Positions 1 to 8,555 of a DNA stretch of 34,418 bases are shown piece after piece. The stretch comes from an uncultured Bacteroidota bacterium (lineage in GTDB: Bacteria > Bacteroidota > Bacteroidia > Flavobacteriales > Flavobacteriaceae). The translations under genes were made by a program, and so were the position numbers. Location of the stretch: assembly GCA_902510655.1 (NCBI GenBank), contig CABXBY010000009.1:1-34418 (forward strand). Direction: 5' to 3'. Each line of letters begins with the position of its first letter. The first letter of the stretch is position 1. The notes under the pieces are model-generated. The model saw only the letters and a program-made list of their open reading frames with translations. It did not search any database and was not told where the DNA came from.

Positions 1-150
1 AATTCTAGTTTTATCAAGTTCAGGAATTTCACCCATCATATGATTTATTGTTTCTGACGCAAGTTCATCAGGTCTTTTGAATCTAAATAATCCTTTTGGC
101 GCTTTTCCAACAGCTGTTCTATAAGCTTTAACTATATATGCTTCTTTCAT
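1..150 (-). CDS. Acetyl-CoA acyltransferase (thiolase), N-terminal fragment
   Basis: Partial gene: only the first 50 codons lie in the window, and it continues past the left edge. The ATG is at 150-148. The visible protein begins MKEAYIVKAYRTAVGKAPKG, the typical N-terminus of beta-oxidation thiolases (beta-ketoacyl-CoA thiolase, FadA type), which release acetyl-CoA in the last step of each round. The start lies 3 nt after the stop of the hydratase/dehydrogenase gene upstream, so the two are almost certainly co-transcribed and probably translationally coupled. The active-site cysteines are outside the window, so the family call rests on the N-terminus and the operon context. A biosynthetic acetoacetyl-CoA thiolase is possible but less likely beside a FadN-like gene. 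Confidence 0.85.
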   Translation of the reverse strand, partial: MKEAYIVKAYRTAVGKAPKGLFRFKRPDELASETINHMMGEIPELDKTRI

Positions 151-153
151 AAT

Positions 154-2559
154 TTAATTTCTTAAAGGTTTACCTGTTTTTAATATATGCTGTATTCTTT
201 CTAGTGTTTTTCTCTCAGAACAAAGAGAAAGAAAAGCTTCTCTTTCTAAGTCTAATAAATATTGTTCATTTACAAATGTTGCTTTTGATAAATCTCCTCC
301 ACTAATAACATATGCAATTTTATTAGCAATTTTTTGATCATGTTCAGAAATATATTTTCCGGCTTTCATTGTGTCAGTACCAACCATGAACATTCCTAAC
401 GCCTGTTTTCCCAAAACTTTAATATTTTTTTCACTGCAAGGTGGTAAATAACCATAGTCTGACATTAAAATTGCTTGCTTTTTAGCTATTGAAATTTGAT
501 GATTTTTATTCATTATTATAGTATCATTATTTGGCTCTAAATAGCCTAAATCAATTGCTTCATGAGCAGAAGTAGATGTTTTAGCCATTCCAATATTTAA
601 AAAATATTCCTGCAGAACATTAAGTTCAACATCATTTTTACTAAATTTTCTTGAAGCTCTTAGTGCCATTTCTTTACAACCGCCTCCACCAGGGATTAGT
701 CCAGCACCTACTTCAACTAAACCAATATAACTTTCACTGTAAACTACCGCTTTATCACAATGCATTGTTACCTCACAACCTCCTCCTAATGTAAGTCCGT
801 GAGGAGCTGCAATTACAGGAACATTAGAATATCTTAATTTCATCATACTGTCTTGAAAGTATTTTATTGCTAAATTAATTTCATCATATTCTTGTTCGGC
901 AGCTGCCATAAATATCGCTCCTAAATTTGCTCCTGCAGAAAAATGAGATCCTTCATTTCCAATCACAATTCCTCTGTGATTTTTCTCGGCTAAATCAACA
1001 GCTTTATTTAAACCCATTAATACTCCTTGCCCAAGAGTATTCATTTTAGTTCTAAATTCTATATTCAACACACCATCTCCTAAATCTTTAATTATCGAAT
1101 CATTATTTTCCCAAACGATTGAGCTTTTATTTAAATTATTAAGAATTATTAAAGAATCTTGACCTGGTTTAATAAGAAAAGATTTAGAGTTCAAATCATA
1201 ATAATTTATTTTACCATTTTCAATTTTATAAAAACAGTCAATATTGTTGTTTATCATTTCAGAAACCCATTTGGCTGGTTTGTGCCCTAAAGATTCCATT
1301 ATTTCAACTCCTTTTTTTACACCAATTGAATTCCAAATTTGAAAAGGCCCGTTTTTCCATCCAAACCCAGCTCTTAATGCATCATCAATTCTATATAGTT
1401 CATCTGAGATTTCAGGAATTCTATTTTGAATGTATGAAAACATTGTACCAAAATTGAATCTGTAAAATTCTCCTGCTTTGTCAGTTCCATTAACCAATAT
1501 TGAAAACCTATCAATAACTTTAGTAATTTTTTTAGCATTATTTAAAGTGTCAAATGAAACTTTTTTAACAGGTGAATATTCTAAAGTTTTTAAATCTAAA
1601 GAAAGAATAGTTGATTTTCCATTTTCATCTTTAACTCTTTTATAAAACCCACCATCAGTTTTAGAACCAAGCCAGTTATTTTCTAACATTTTATAAATGT
1701 AATTTGGAAGCTTAAAAGTTTCTCTAAACTCGTCATTTGGACAATTATCATAAATACCAGTTGCAACATTTACAGTTGTATCTAAGCCAACTACATCACT
1801 TGTTCTGAAAGTAGCAGATTTTGGACTTCCAATAATCGGTCCAGTTAACTTATCTATTTCTTCAATTGTCAAATTTAATTTTTCAACATTATTTAAAATA
1901 TTTACCATACCAAAAGTTCCAATTCTATTTCCTATGAACCCAGGAGTATCTTTAGCTAAAACAGAATCTTTTCCAAGAAATCTTTCTCCAAAATCGTTTA
2001 AAAACTTAATTGTTTTTGGTTCACAATCAGGACCTGGAATAATTTCAAATAATTTTAAGTATCGTGGAGGATTAAAAAAATGAGTTACTGCAAAATTCTT
2101 TCTAAAGTCTTCAGATCTTCCTTCATTCATTTGCTTAATAGGAATCCCTGAGGTATTTGAAGTTATAAGTGTTCCTTTTGTTCTGTGCTCTTCAATTTGA
2201 TTAAATACAATTTGCTTAATATTTAATTTTTCAGTTACTACTTCAATAATCCAATCTACTTTACTTATTTTATGTAAATCATCAGTAAGATTACCTAGTT
2301 CAATTCTACTTGCAAAATTTCTATGATATAGTGGAGCAGGTTTTGACTTGATACACCTTTGGAACATTTCATTTACTATTCTGTTCTTGACTTTTTTGTT
2401 GTCAAGTAAAAGACCAAGTTTCTCTTCTTTTTCGTTTAATTTATTTGGAGCTATGTCAAGAAGCAAAACATTAATTCCAATATTTGCGAAATGACACGCT
2501 ATACCAGATCCCATAACACCAGATCCAATTACTGCAATATTTTTAATATTTCTTTTCAT
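154..2559 (-). CDS. 3-hydroxyacyl-CoA dehydrogenase / enoyl-CoA hydratase (FadN/FadB-like)
   Basis: 801-residue bifunctional beta-oxidation enzyme that would hydrate trans-2-enoyl-CoA and oxidise the L-3-hydroxyacyl-CoA with NAD+. The dehydrogenase half comes first: the dinucleotide-binding motif GSGVMGSGIA is at about residues 12-21, and the catalytic-histidine motif HFFNPPRYLKLFE follows at about residue 160. The C-terminal half is crotonase-like, with GSHFSAGANLG and LTLGGGCEVTMHCD, then the glutamate-bearing GLVEVGAGLIPGGGG. This order (dehydrogenase then hydratase) and length match the FadN-like family (about 790-800 residues in Bacillus subtilis and Bacteroidota) rather than E. coli FadB, where the hydratase comes first. 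It sits 17 nt after marR and 3 nt before the thiolase gene in a three-gene operon. No truncation is seen. Confidence 0.93.
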   Translation of the reverse strand: MKRNIKNIAVIGSGVMGSGIACHFANIGINVLLLDIAPNKLNEKEEKLGLLLDNKKVKNRIVNEMFQRCIKSKPAPLYHRNFASRIELGNLTDDLHKISKVDWIIEVVTEKLNIKQIVFNQIEEHRTKGTLITSNTSGIPIKQMNEGRSEDFRKNFAVTHFFNPPRYLKLFEIIPGPDCEPKTIKFLNDFGERFLGKDSVLAKDTPGFIGNRIGTFGMVNILNNVEKLNLTIEEIDKLTGPIIGSPKSATFRTSDVVGLDTTVNVATGIYDNCPNDEFRETFKLPNYIYKMLENNWLGSKTDGGFYKRVKDENGKSTILSLDLKTLEYSPVKKVSFDTLNNAKKITKVIDRFSILVNGTDKAGEFYRFNFGTMFSYIQNRIPEISDELYRIDDALRAGFGWKNGPFQIWNSIGVKKGVEIMESLGHKPAKWVSEMINNNIDCFYKIENGKINYYDLNSKSFLIKPGQDSLIILNNLNKSSIVWENNDSIIKDLGDGVLNIEFRTKMNTLGQGVLMGLNKAVDLAEKNHRGIVIGNEGSHFSAGANLGAIFMAAAEQEYDEINLAIKYFQDSMMKLRYSNVPVIAAPHGLTLGGGCEVTMHCDKAVVYSESYIGLVEVGAGLIPGGGGCKEMALRASRKFSKNDVELNVLQEYFLNIGMAKTSTSAHEAIDLGYLEPNNDTIIMNKNHQISIAKKQAILMSDYGYLPPCSEKNIKVLGKQALGMFMVGTDTMKAGKYISEHDQKIANKIAYVISGGDLSKATFVNEQYLLDLEREAFLSLCSERKTLERIQHILKTGKPLRN

Positions 2560-2576
2560 TTTTGTTCTTTAGTGAG

Positions 2577-3014
2577 TTAAAAATTGAATATTTTTTTATT
2601 TTTAATTAGAGTATTAATTTTTTCAATTGTATTATGAAAATTTTCAAAAGCTTCATCTCCAATCTCGTCCTTAATAGCTTGATTGAATTTTAAAACAGCT
2701 ACTCTTGAAGCGTCTCTATTAACCTTACCTCTTTCAGTTAAATAAATAAGTACACTTCTTCCATCATTAGGATTACCTTTTCTTTCAATTAATTTCTTTT
2801 CTTCAAGAGATTTAAGTGTTCTAGATAAACTAGTTGCTTCCATTCCCATTTTTGGACCTAATGAAGTGGAAGGGGTGCCTTTTTTAGGGTCTATACTCAA
2901 AAGAGTAAATCCAGTAGCCATTGTGGAATCATACTTGGAGGCTTCTTCATTATACATCCTTGCAATTGCTTGCCAGGTTGATCTTAAAAGATGGTCTATG
3001 GTTTTTTTCTCCAT
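2577..3014 (-). CDS. MarR-family transcriptional regulator of the beta-oxidation operon
   Basis: 145-residue protein with the MarR winged-helix layout. The recognition-helix region EATSLSRTLKSLEEKKLIER (about residues 59-78) is followed by the wing GNPNDGRSVLIYLTERGK, where the conserved DxRS is intact. MarR proteins bind palindromic operators as dimers and often respond to small ligands. As the first gene of an operon with a FadN-like enzyme and a thiolase, it is inferred to control fatty-acid degradation, possibly in response to acyl-CoA. A perfect inverted repeat with 18-bp arms lies 12 nt upstream of its ATG, and a TAnnTTTG promoter box lies between them, so autoregulation is the simplest reading. 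Family is confident; ligand and targets are inferred. Confidence 0.9.
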   Translation of the reverse strand: MEKKTIDHLLRSTWQAIARMYNEEASKYDSTMATGFTLLSIDPKKGTPSTSLGPKMGMEATSLSRTLKSLEEKKLIERKGNPNDGRSVLIYLTERGKVNRDASRVAVLKFNQAIKDEIGDEAFENFHNTIEKINTLIKNKKIFNF

Positions 3015-3019
3015 TTGAC

Positions 3020-3027
3020 CAAATTTA
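3020..3027 (-). promoter_or_regulatory. Putative -7 promoter box of the marR-fad operon
   Basis: On the minus strand this reads TAAATTTG, a full match to the Bacteroidota -7 consensus TAnnTTTG. It ends 5 nt before the marR ATG, so the transcript would be leaderless or nearly so. No good TTG -33 element is present; that position is occupied by the inverted repeat at 3027-3064. The box is short and the genome AT-rich, so support is moderate. Confidence 0.45.
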
Positions 3028-3064
3028 ATAAAAAAATACTATGCGTGCATAGTATTTTTTTATT
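3027..3064. promoter_or_regulatory. Perfect inverted repeat (18-bp arms, 2-nt centre): probable MarR operator and/or purL terminator
   Basis: Arms 3027-3044 and 3047-3064 are exact reverse complements around the centre GT (3045-3046). The inner arm is AATACTATGC. The repeat begins 12 nt upstream of the marR ATG, covers the expected -33 region and lies just after the purL stop codon (3069). A near-gapless, long, symmetric palindrome in front of a MarR gene fits a dimer operator. Read as RNA from purL, the same bases form a hairpin followed by a run of seven U, so it may also terminate purL. Confidence 0.7.
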
Positions 3065-3068
3065 TTTT

Positions 3069-6000
3069 TTAAATATTCTTATTTATCCAGTTTTTTGCAC
3101 TTTCAAATGCTATAATCCAAGGAGAAACTTCGTCTTTTCTGTTGTTTGGGTAGTAGGGCCAATTCCAAGGGAAAGTTGATCTTTCCAAATGGGGCATCAT
3201 TGCAATGTGTCTTCCGTTAGAACTGCTAATTATTGCTGTATTATAGTCCGAGCCATTTGGATTAGCAGGGTAGGAGCTATATCCATATTTTCCTATTATA
3301 TTATAATTTGTTTCTTTATATGGAAGTTTAAATTTTCCTTCACCGTGTGCTGACCAAATACCTAGTTTTGAACCAGATAAATCTTTAAACATTATTGAAT
3401 CGTTTTTTTGTATTTCAACAGATGTAAAAATACATTCAAATTTTTTAGAATCATTGTGATCCATTTTAGGTTTTATCTCGTGCTCAGGGTGAAGTAACCC
3501 AAGTTCTACAAATAATTGACATCCATTACAAACTCCTAATGATAATGTGTTATCTCTTGTGTAAAAATTCATTAAACTTTTTTTAGCTTTTTCATTGTAT
3601 AAAAATGAGCCAGCCCAACCCTTGGCAGAACCAAGAACATCTGAATTAGAAAATCCACCTACTGCAACAATAAAATTAATATCATCTAAATTTTCTCTAC
3701 CAGAAATCAAATCAGTCATATGCACATCTTTAACTTCGAATCCTGCTAAAGTCATAGCGTAGGCCATCTCTCTTTCAGAGTTACTTCCTTTTTCTCTAAT
3801 TACCGCAGCTTTTACTTTCTTTAAATTATTGTGATTGATTTTTCCGTTAAAATTATTAGGAAATTTAAAATTTAACGGATGCTTTTTGAAATTTTCAAAT
3901 CTTTCTTTTGCTTTAATTTTGCCACTCTGATTTTGATCTAATAAATAGGATGTTTTAAACCAAATATCTCTGTATTTTGATATATCTAGATTTATATTAT
4001 TAGTATTAGATTTCAGTTCTAATTTAGAATTATTAGTGACCTTTCCAATATTTATAAAATTGATATTATTTGTATTTAAAACTTCTTCGATTTCTTTTTT
4101 ACCTTGAAAAACTAAACCAAGACTTTCGCTAAACAATAATCTTATTAAATCTTTTTCTTTAAATTGGTTTAGATCAATATTTGCTCCTAGATTATTTTCA
4201 GAAAAACACATTTCTAAAATCGTAGTTATTAATCCACCTGAACTAATATCGTGACCAGAGGAAATTAGATTTTCTTTTATTAGATTTTGCAAAACATTAA
4301 ATGTTTTTTTAAAATAAGAAGAATCACAAGAGTCGATTGTTGAAGATCCTATAAAATCTAATGTCTGACTAAAAGCTGAACCCCCAATATTAAAATTATT
4401 ATTTGCCAGATTAATATAATATATGTCTTGATCATTAGTTTGAAAAACTGGTTCAATTATATTTGAAATATTATTGCAATTTGCTGCTGCTGAAATAATT
4501 ACTGTCCCAGGCGATAGGACTTCTTGATCTTTATATTTCTGCTTCATTGATAGAGAATCTTTACCAGTGGGAATATTTATTCCTAATCCAATTGCAAAAT
4601 CTGAGCAAGATTCAACAGCTTCATATAATCTAGCATCTTCACCAGGATTATTACATGGCCACATCCAGTTTGCAGATAATGTAACAGATTCTAAAGCTTT
4701 TTCAAGCGGAGCCCATATTATGTTAGTTAGTGCTTTTCCAATCGCTAACCTAGACCCAGCTCTTGGATTAATTAATGCCGGTAGTGGTGCGTGTCCAATT
4801 GAAGTTGCTACACCGTTTTTACCACAATAGTCCAATGCCATAACTCCACAATTGTTTAGTGGAAGTTGTAAAGATCCCACACATTGCTGTTTGGCAACTT
4901 TACCGGTAACACACCTGTCAACTTTGTTTGTTAACCAGTCTTTACATGCAACTGATTCTAAACTTAATACATTTTGCAAGTAATTTTCAAAAAAATCTAC
5001 GCTATAAGTCTTATCAGAAAATTTTGTGGTTATAGTTTTATCATTCATTATAGTTTTTGGTGAACTTCCAAAAAAGTCTGATAATGATAAGTTTATTGGG
5101 GATGAGTTGTTTTTTTTAGATTTAATTTGAAATTTTTCGTCATTTTTAATTTTACCAACCTTATAACATGGTGCTTTTTCTCTATCAGCTATTGTTTTAA
5201 GTTTTTCATACTTATTTTCTGGAATAATTAACCCCATCCTTTCCTGGGATTCGTTTCCAATAATTTCTTTTGCAGAAAGTGTTTTGTCTCCAACTGGAAG
5301 TTGATCCAAATCGATAATACCGCCAGTTTCTTCAACAAGTTCAGAAAGACAATTTAAATGTCCTCCAGCTCCATGATCATGAATTGAAACTATAGAGTTT
5401 TCCTCAGATTCTACAAAAGCTCTAATAGCATTAGCTACTCTTTTTTGCATTTCAGGATTAGATCTTTGTACTGCATTAAGTTCTATTCCAGAATTGTACT
5501 TTCCGGTTTCGGTTGACGAAACAGCTGCTCCGCCCATACCAATTCTATAATTATCTCCACCTAAAACAACAATAACATTATTTTCATTAGGCTTATCTTT
5601 TAAGCTCTGATTTTCTTTAGCAAAACCAATTCCTCCAGCTAGCATTATAACCTTATCAAAACCAAGTGTTTTATTGTTCTCAAAGTGTTCGAAAGTTAAT
5701 ACTGATCCAGAAATTAAAGGTTGACCAAATTTATTTCCAAAGTCTGAAGCTCCATTAGAAGCTTTTATTAAAATATCAATTGGAGTTTGGTATAACCAAG
5801 GTCTTTCTTCTTTTATCCATTTTCTTTTTTCATCATACCTTGGGTATGATGTCATATAAACAGCAGTACCAGCAAGAGGAAGTGATCCTTTACCACCTGC
5901 AAGTCTGTCCCTTATTTCTCCACCAGATCCAGTAGCAGCTCCATTAAACGGTTCTACAGTGGTTGGAAAATTGTGTGTTTCAGCTTTTAGCGAAACAACT

Positions 6001-6713
6001 GAATTAAATTTAGATGTTTGAAAATAAGAAGGTTTGTCTCCGTGTTTAGGTGCAAATTGCTCGACTACAGGTCCTTTTACAAAAGCTACATTGTCTTTGT
6101 ATGCAGAAACAATTTCATTAGGATTTTCCTTAGATGTTTTTTTTATGAGTTTAAATAATGAGCTTTCTTTTTCAATACCATCAATTATAAATTTTCCATT
6201 AAAAATTTTATGACGACAATGTTCAGAATTTACCTGTGAAAACCCAAAAACTTCACTATCGGTTAGTTTTCTTCCTAATTTATTTGATAATTCCTTTAAA
6301 TAATTTACTTCTTCATTATTTAACGCAAGACCCTCCTTAAGATTATAATCTGAAATGTTTTCAATTTCAATAATAGGCTTTGGAATTGCAGAAATTTTGA
6401 ATAAATTTTGGTCAAGTATTGGATAATCTTCAAAAAGCATAGGATCAAAGTCATCACTAGATTTTTTAGGAACAAATTTTTCAATTCTTAAAATTCCTGT
6501 TATTGCCATATTTTCTGAAATTTCCACTGCATTGGTGCTCCATGGAGAAATCATGGTTTTTTTTGGACCTATAAAGTTTGAATTAATAGAAGCTAGATTA
6601 ATATATTTTGCTACAAATAACCATTCTAATTTTTTTATATCAATTTCATTTAATTTAGTTGATGAATCTACGGCGAAAATTGTTTCAAATTTATCTTGAA
6701 AATAGAGAATCAT
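3069..6713 (-). CDS. purL: Phosphoribosylformylglycinamidine synthase, single-chain type
   Basis: 1,214-residue enzyme of step 4 of purine biosynthesis, converting FGAR, glutamine and ATP to FGAM. It is the large single-chain form with its own glutaminase domain, slightly shorter than the roughly 1,295 residues of E. coli PurL. Visible in order: an N-terminal FGAM-synthase region, the ATP-site motif VSLKAETHNFPTTVEPFNGA, the HDHGAGGHLNCLSE motif, a second AIRS-like half (GIGLNIPTGKDSLSMKQKYK is read here as FAIGLGINIPTGKDSLSM), and a C-terminal class I amidotransferase domain with the nucleophile in GVCNGCQ (Cys about 1062) and the terminal HLERSTFPWNWPYYP region. The ATG at 6713-6711 is the only sensible start. 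It is transcribed alone from a candidate promoter at 6740-6747. Confidence 0.97.
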   Translation of the reverse strand: MILYFQDKFETIFAVDSSTKLNEIDIKKLEWLFVAKYINLASINSNFIGPKKTMISPWSTNAVEISENMAITGILRIEKFVPKKSSDDFDPMLFEDYPILDQNLFKISAIPKPIIEIENISDYNLKEGLALNNEEVNYLKELSNKLGRKLTDSEVFGFSQVNSEHCRHKIFNGKFIIDGIEKESSLFKLIKKTSKENPNEIVSAYKDNVAFVKGPVVEQFAPKHGDKPSYFQTSKFNSVVSLKAETHNFPTTVEPFNGAATGSGGEIRDRLAGGKGSLPLAGTAVYMTSYPRYDEKRKWIKEERPWLYQTPIDILIKASNGASDFGNKFGQPLISGSVLTFEHFENNKTLGFDKVIMLAGGIGFAKENQSLKDKPNENNVIVVLGGDNYRIGMGGAAVSSTETGKYNSGIELNAVQRSNPEMQKRVANAIRAFVESEENSIVSIHDHGAGGHLNCLSELVEETGGIIDLDQLPVGDKTLSAKEIIGNESQERMGLIIPENKYEKLKTIADREKAPCYKVGKIKNDEKFQIKSKKNNSSPINLSLSDFFGSSPKTIMNDKTITTKFSDKTYSVDFFENYLQNVLSLESVACKDWLTNKVDRCVTGKVAKQQCVGSLQLPLNNCGVMALDYCGKNGVATSIGHAPLPALINPRAGSRLAIGKALTNIIWAPLEKALESVTLSANWMWPCNNPGEDARLYEAVESCSDFAIGLGINIPTGKDSLSMKQKYKDQEVLSPGTVIISAAANCNNISNIIEPVFQTNDQDIYYINLANNNFNIGGSAFSQTLDFIGSSTIDSCDSSYFKKTFNVLQNLIKENLISSGHDISSGGLITTILEMCFSENNLGANIDLNQFKEKDLIRLLFSESLGLVFQGKKEIEEVLNTNNINFINIGKVTNNSKLELKSNTNNINLDISKYRDIWFKTSYLLDQNQSGKIKAKERFENFKKHPLNFKFPNNFNGKINHNNLKKVKAAVIREKGSNSEREMAYAMTLAGFEVKDVHMTDLISGRENLDDINFIVAVGGFSNSDVLGSAKGWAGSFLYNEKAKKSLMNFYTRDNTLSLGVCNGCQLFVELGLLHPEHEIKPKMDHNDSKKFECIFTSVEIQKNDSIMFKDLSGSKLGIWSAHGEGKFKLPYKETNYNIIGKYGYSSYPANPNGSDYNTAIISSSNGRHIAMMPHLERSTFPWNWPYYPNNRKDEVSPWIIAFESAKNWINKNI

Positions 6714-6739
6714 TGAAGAACTTATTTAAATTATAAGCT

Positions 6740-6747
6740 CAAAAATA
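6740..6747 (-). promoter_or_regulatory. Putative -7 box of purL
   Basis: Minus-strand TATTTTTG matches TAnnTTTG and lies 26 nt before the purL ATG in a 106-nt intergenic gap (6714-6819). I find no TTG at the expected -33 distance. The rest of the gap is AT-rich with no clear terminator for the upstream methyltransferase gene. Confidence 0.4.
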
Positions 6748-6819
6748 TAAGAAATAAAGCAGAAAACTTCTCTTAAATTTAAATTTTAAATAACGATTTT
6801 GAATTACTTATTAACAACA

Positions 6820-8031
6820 TTATTTGTAGCTTAATCTAGCCATGTAAAACCCATCGAAACCAGTTTGATTTGGACTTACTTTTTTTTCATCTTCTTTCTT
6901 AAAAGCTTTGCCCATATCAGATTTTAAAAATTCATCAATTTGTTGTTCGTTTTCAGACGGAAGAATAGAGCAGGTTGCATAAACCAGTTTTCCATCTTTT
7001 TTAATCATTGGAGCATATTTTTTTAGAATTTCTTGTTGAGTGAATCTAATTTTTTCTAAAAAATCTAAGGAAAGATTCCATTTAGAACCTGGATTTCTTT
7101 TTAATACACCTAAGCCTGAACACGGAGAATCAATTAATAACCTATCTATTTTTCCATACAATCTTTTAATAGGTTTATTGTTTTCGATTACCCTAGTTTC
7201 AATATTAAATGCACTATTTCTTTTTGCTCTTCTTTTAAGTTCATGTAATTTATTTTTATAAATATCCATGGCAATTATTTGACCTTTATTTCCAGATAGA
7301 GCTGATAAATGAAGAGTTTTACCACCAGCTCCGGCACATACGTCACATATTTTCATACCATCTTCTATTTGAAGAAATGGTGCCACTAATTGTGATGAGG
7401 CATCTTGGATTTCAAATAACCCGTTTTTAAAAGCATCTGTTAAAAACAAATTTTTTCTTATAATTAACTTAAGTGCCTCGGGAAATCCTTTTATCTTTTC
7501 AGTTTGAATATCTTCATCAGAAAGAATTGACTGAAGTTTGTCAATTGTAGTATTTAAAGTGTTAGTCCTTATTATAACAGATGCTTTCTGATTCAAAGCA
7601 TTTAATTCCTTTTCCCAATTTTTTTCACCAAGCTCATCTAGTCCAATTTCGTCTAACCAATCAGGAATAGATTCTCGAAATTTTCTTATTTTAATTAGTT
7701 CATCAAATTTACCTTTTATTCTTCTGTTAGGTGTTTCATTAAGTTCGGGCCAATTAGGAAGTTGAATTCCTTTTAACACAGCCCAAACTGCGAATATTTT
7801 CCAAAGTTCTTTATGCTTATATGGAGATTTTGCTTCAGCTATTTCCGAATAAAGTCTTTTCCATCTTACTATATCATAGCTTGTTTCAGCAATAAAACCT
7901 CTATCTCTGCTTCCCCATCGTTTATCGTGTTTAAGAACTTTTTCTATAGTTTTATCAGCATAAAGGTTTTGATTAAAGACTCCATCAAGTACCTTTATTA
8001 CTGCAACAACTAAATTTTTGTGAAGACGCAT
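6820..8031 (-). CDS. RsmB/NOP-family rRNA (cytosine-C5)-methyltransferase
   Basis: 403-residue SAM-dependent RNA m5C methyltransferase. The N-terminal part is an NusB/RsmB-like helical region, and the catalytic Rossmann domain fills the C-terminal half. The SAM-binding motif is ICDVCAGAGGKTLHLSA. Motif IV is DSPCSGLGVLKRNPGSKW with Cys304, and motif VI is YATCSILPSENEQQI with the catalytic Cys354; this two-cysteine arrangement marks the RsmB/RsmF/NOP2 superfamily. Which rRNA base it modifies cannot be told from sequence. A TAnnTTTG box lies 14 nt upstream of the ATG (8046-8053), so it may be transcribed separately from the sigma-factor genes before it. Confidence 0.92.
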   Translation of the reverse strand: MRLHKNLVVAVIKVLDGVFNQNLYADKTIEKVLKHDKRWGSRDRGFIAETSYDIVRWKRLYSEIAEAKSPYKHKELWKIFAVWAVLKGIQLPNWPELNETPNRRIKGKFDELIKIRKFRESIPDWLDEIGLDELGEKNWEKELNALNQKASVIIRTNTLNTTIDKLQSILSDEDIQTEKIKGFPEALKLIIRKNLFLTDAFKNGLFEIQDASSQLVAPFLQIEDGMKICDVCAGAGGKTLHLSALSGNKGQIIAMDIYKNKLHELKRRAKRNSAFNIETRVIENNKPIKRLYGKIDRLLIDSPCSGLGVLKRNPGSKWNLSLDFLEKIRFTQQEILKKYAPMIKKDGKLVYATCSILPSENEQQIDEFLKSDMGKAFKKEDEKKVSPNQTGFDGFYMARLSYK

Positions 8032-8045
8032 TTTAAAGTTTTGCG

Positions 8046-8053
8046 CAAATATA
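8046..8053 (-). promoter_or_regulatory. Putative -7 box of the RsmB-type gene
   Basis: Minus-strand TATATTTG matches TAnnTTTG exactly, 14 nt before the ATG in the 32-nt gap after the Spy-like gene. The -33 position carries CTG rather than TTG. Confidence 0.4.
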
Positions 8054-8063
8054 GGTTTTAAAC

Positions 8064-8555
8064 TTAATTATTTTCAGATTTGAATTTAATTTTACCCTCT
8101 TTTGTTCTTATGGTTTTTTTCATCATTTCTTTTCTAAAATCGTCTTCGATTCTAAATAAGTATACAGTTTTTTTTAAGGACAGAAATTCCTTTAAATCGC
8201 TTATTAATTTAGCTCTTAAGTCAATTTTCTTTTTCTCATAATCTAAAAAATCGTCAATAAATTGCTTGTGTTCTAAATCTGAAATATTACTACTATCCAA
8301 ATTCATTTTTCTGTATTTGAGTCTTTTAGTTCTGTACAATACTCTTAAGCTATCTTGGTATTTATTATAAACAACCCAAAATTTTGATTCATTTTCAGAG
8401 TTAAGATTTAATTTATCAGTTAGATATATCTTTTTGATAGCATCTATTTTTTCTAAACTTAATTTTGTTTTAGTTATTTGTTTTTTTTGTGCAAATGAAA
8501 AGTTACCTAAAAAAAGAATCGAGAAAAGAAGAATTAAATTTTTCATATTAGTCAT
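8064..8555 (-). CDS. Spy/CpxP-like periplasmic protein of the ECF sigma module
   Basis: 163-residue exported protein of unknown exact role. A signal peptide is clear: a short basic start, the core LILLFSILFLGNFSF, and a likely cleavage after SFA. The mature part is charged and almost all helical, with two stretches (LNLNSENESKFWVVYNKYQD and FLSLKKTVYLFRIEDDFRKE) resembling the Spy/CpxP-like proteins often encoded beside ECF sigma factors in Bacteroidota. Its start overlaps the end of the preceding gene by 8 nt, so coupling is likely. A second ATG at 8546-8544 gives a cleaner signal peptide (MKNLILL...) and may be the true start. Inferred to sense or chaperone periplasmic proteins. Confidence 0.6.
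   Translation of the reverse strand: MTNMKNLILLFSILFLGNFSFAQKKQITKTKLSLEKIDAIKKIYLTDKLNLNSENESKFWVVYNKYQDSLRVLYRTKRLKYRKMNLDSSNISDLEHKQFIDDFLDYEKKKIDLRAKLISDLKEFLSLKKTVYLFRIEDDFRKEMMKKTIRTKEGKIKFKSENN

Noticed and set aside
2991-3179. Plus-strand open frame of 62 codons across the marR-purL gap
   Set aside because: It runs antisense through the start of marR, the palindrome and the end of purL; no recognisable protein features and a low-complexity Phe/Leu-rich product, as expected from antisense AT-rich DNA.
4567-4830. Plus-strand open frame inside purL
   Set aside because: Exactly antisense to a conserved part of purL; a shadow of the strong coding signal on the other strand.
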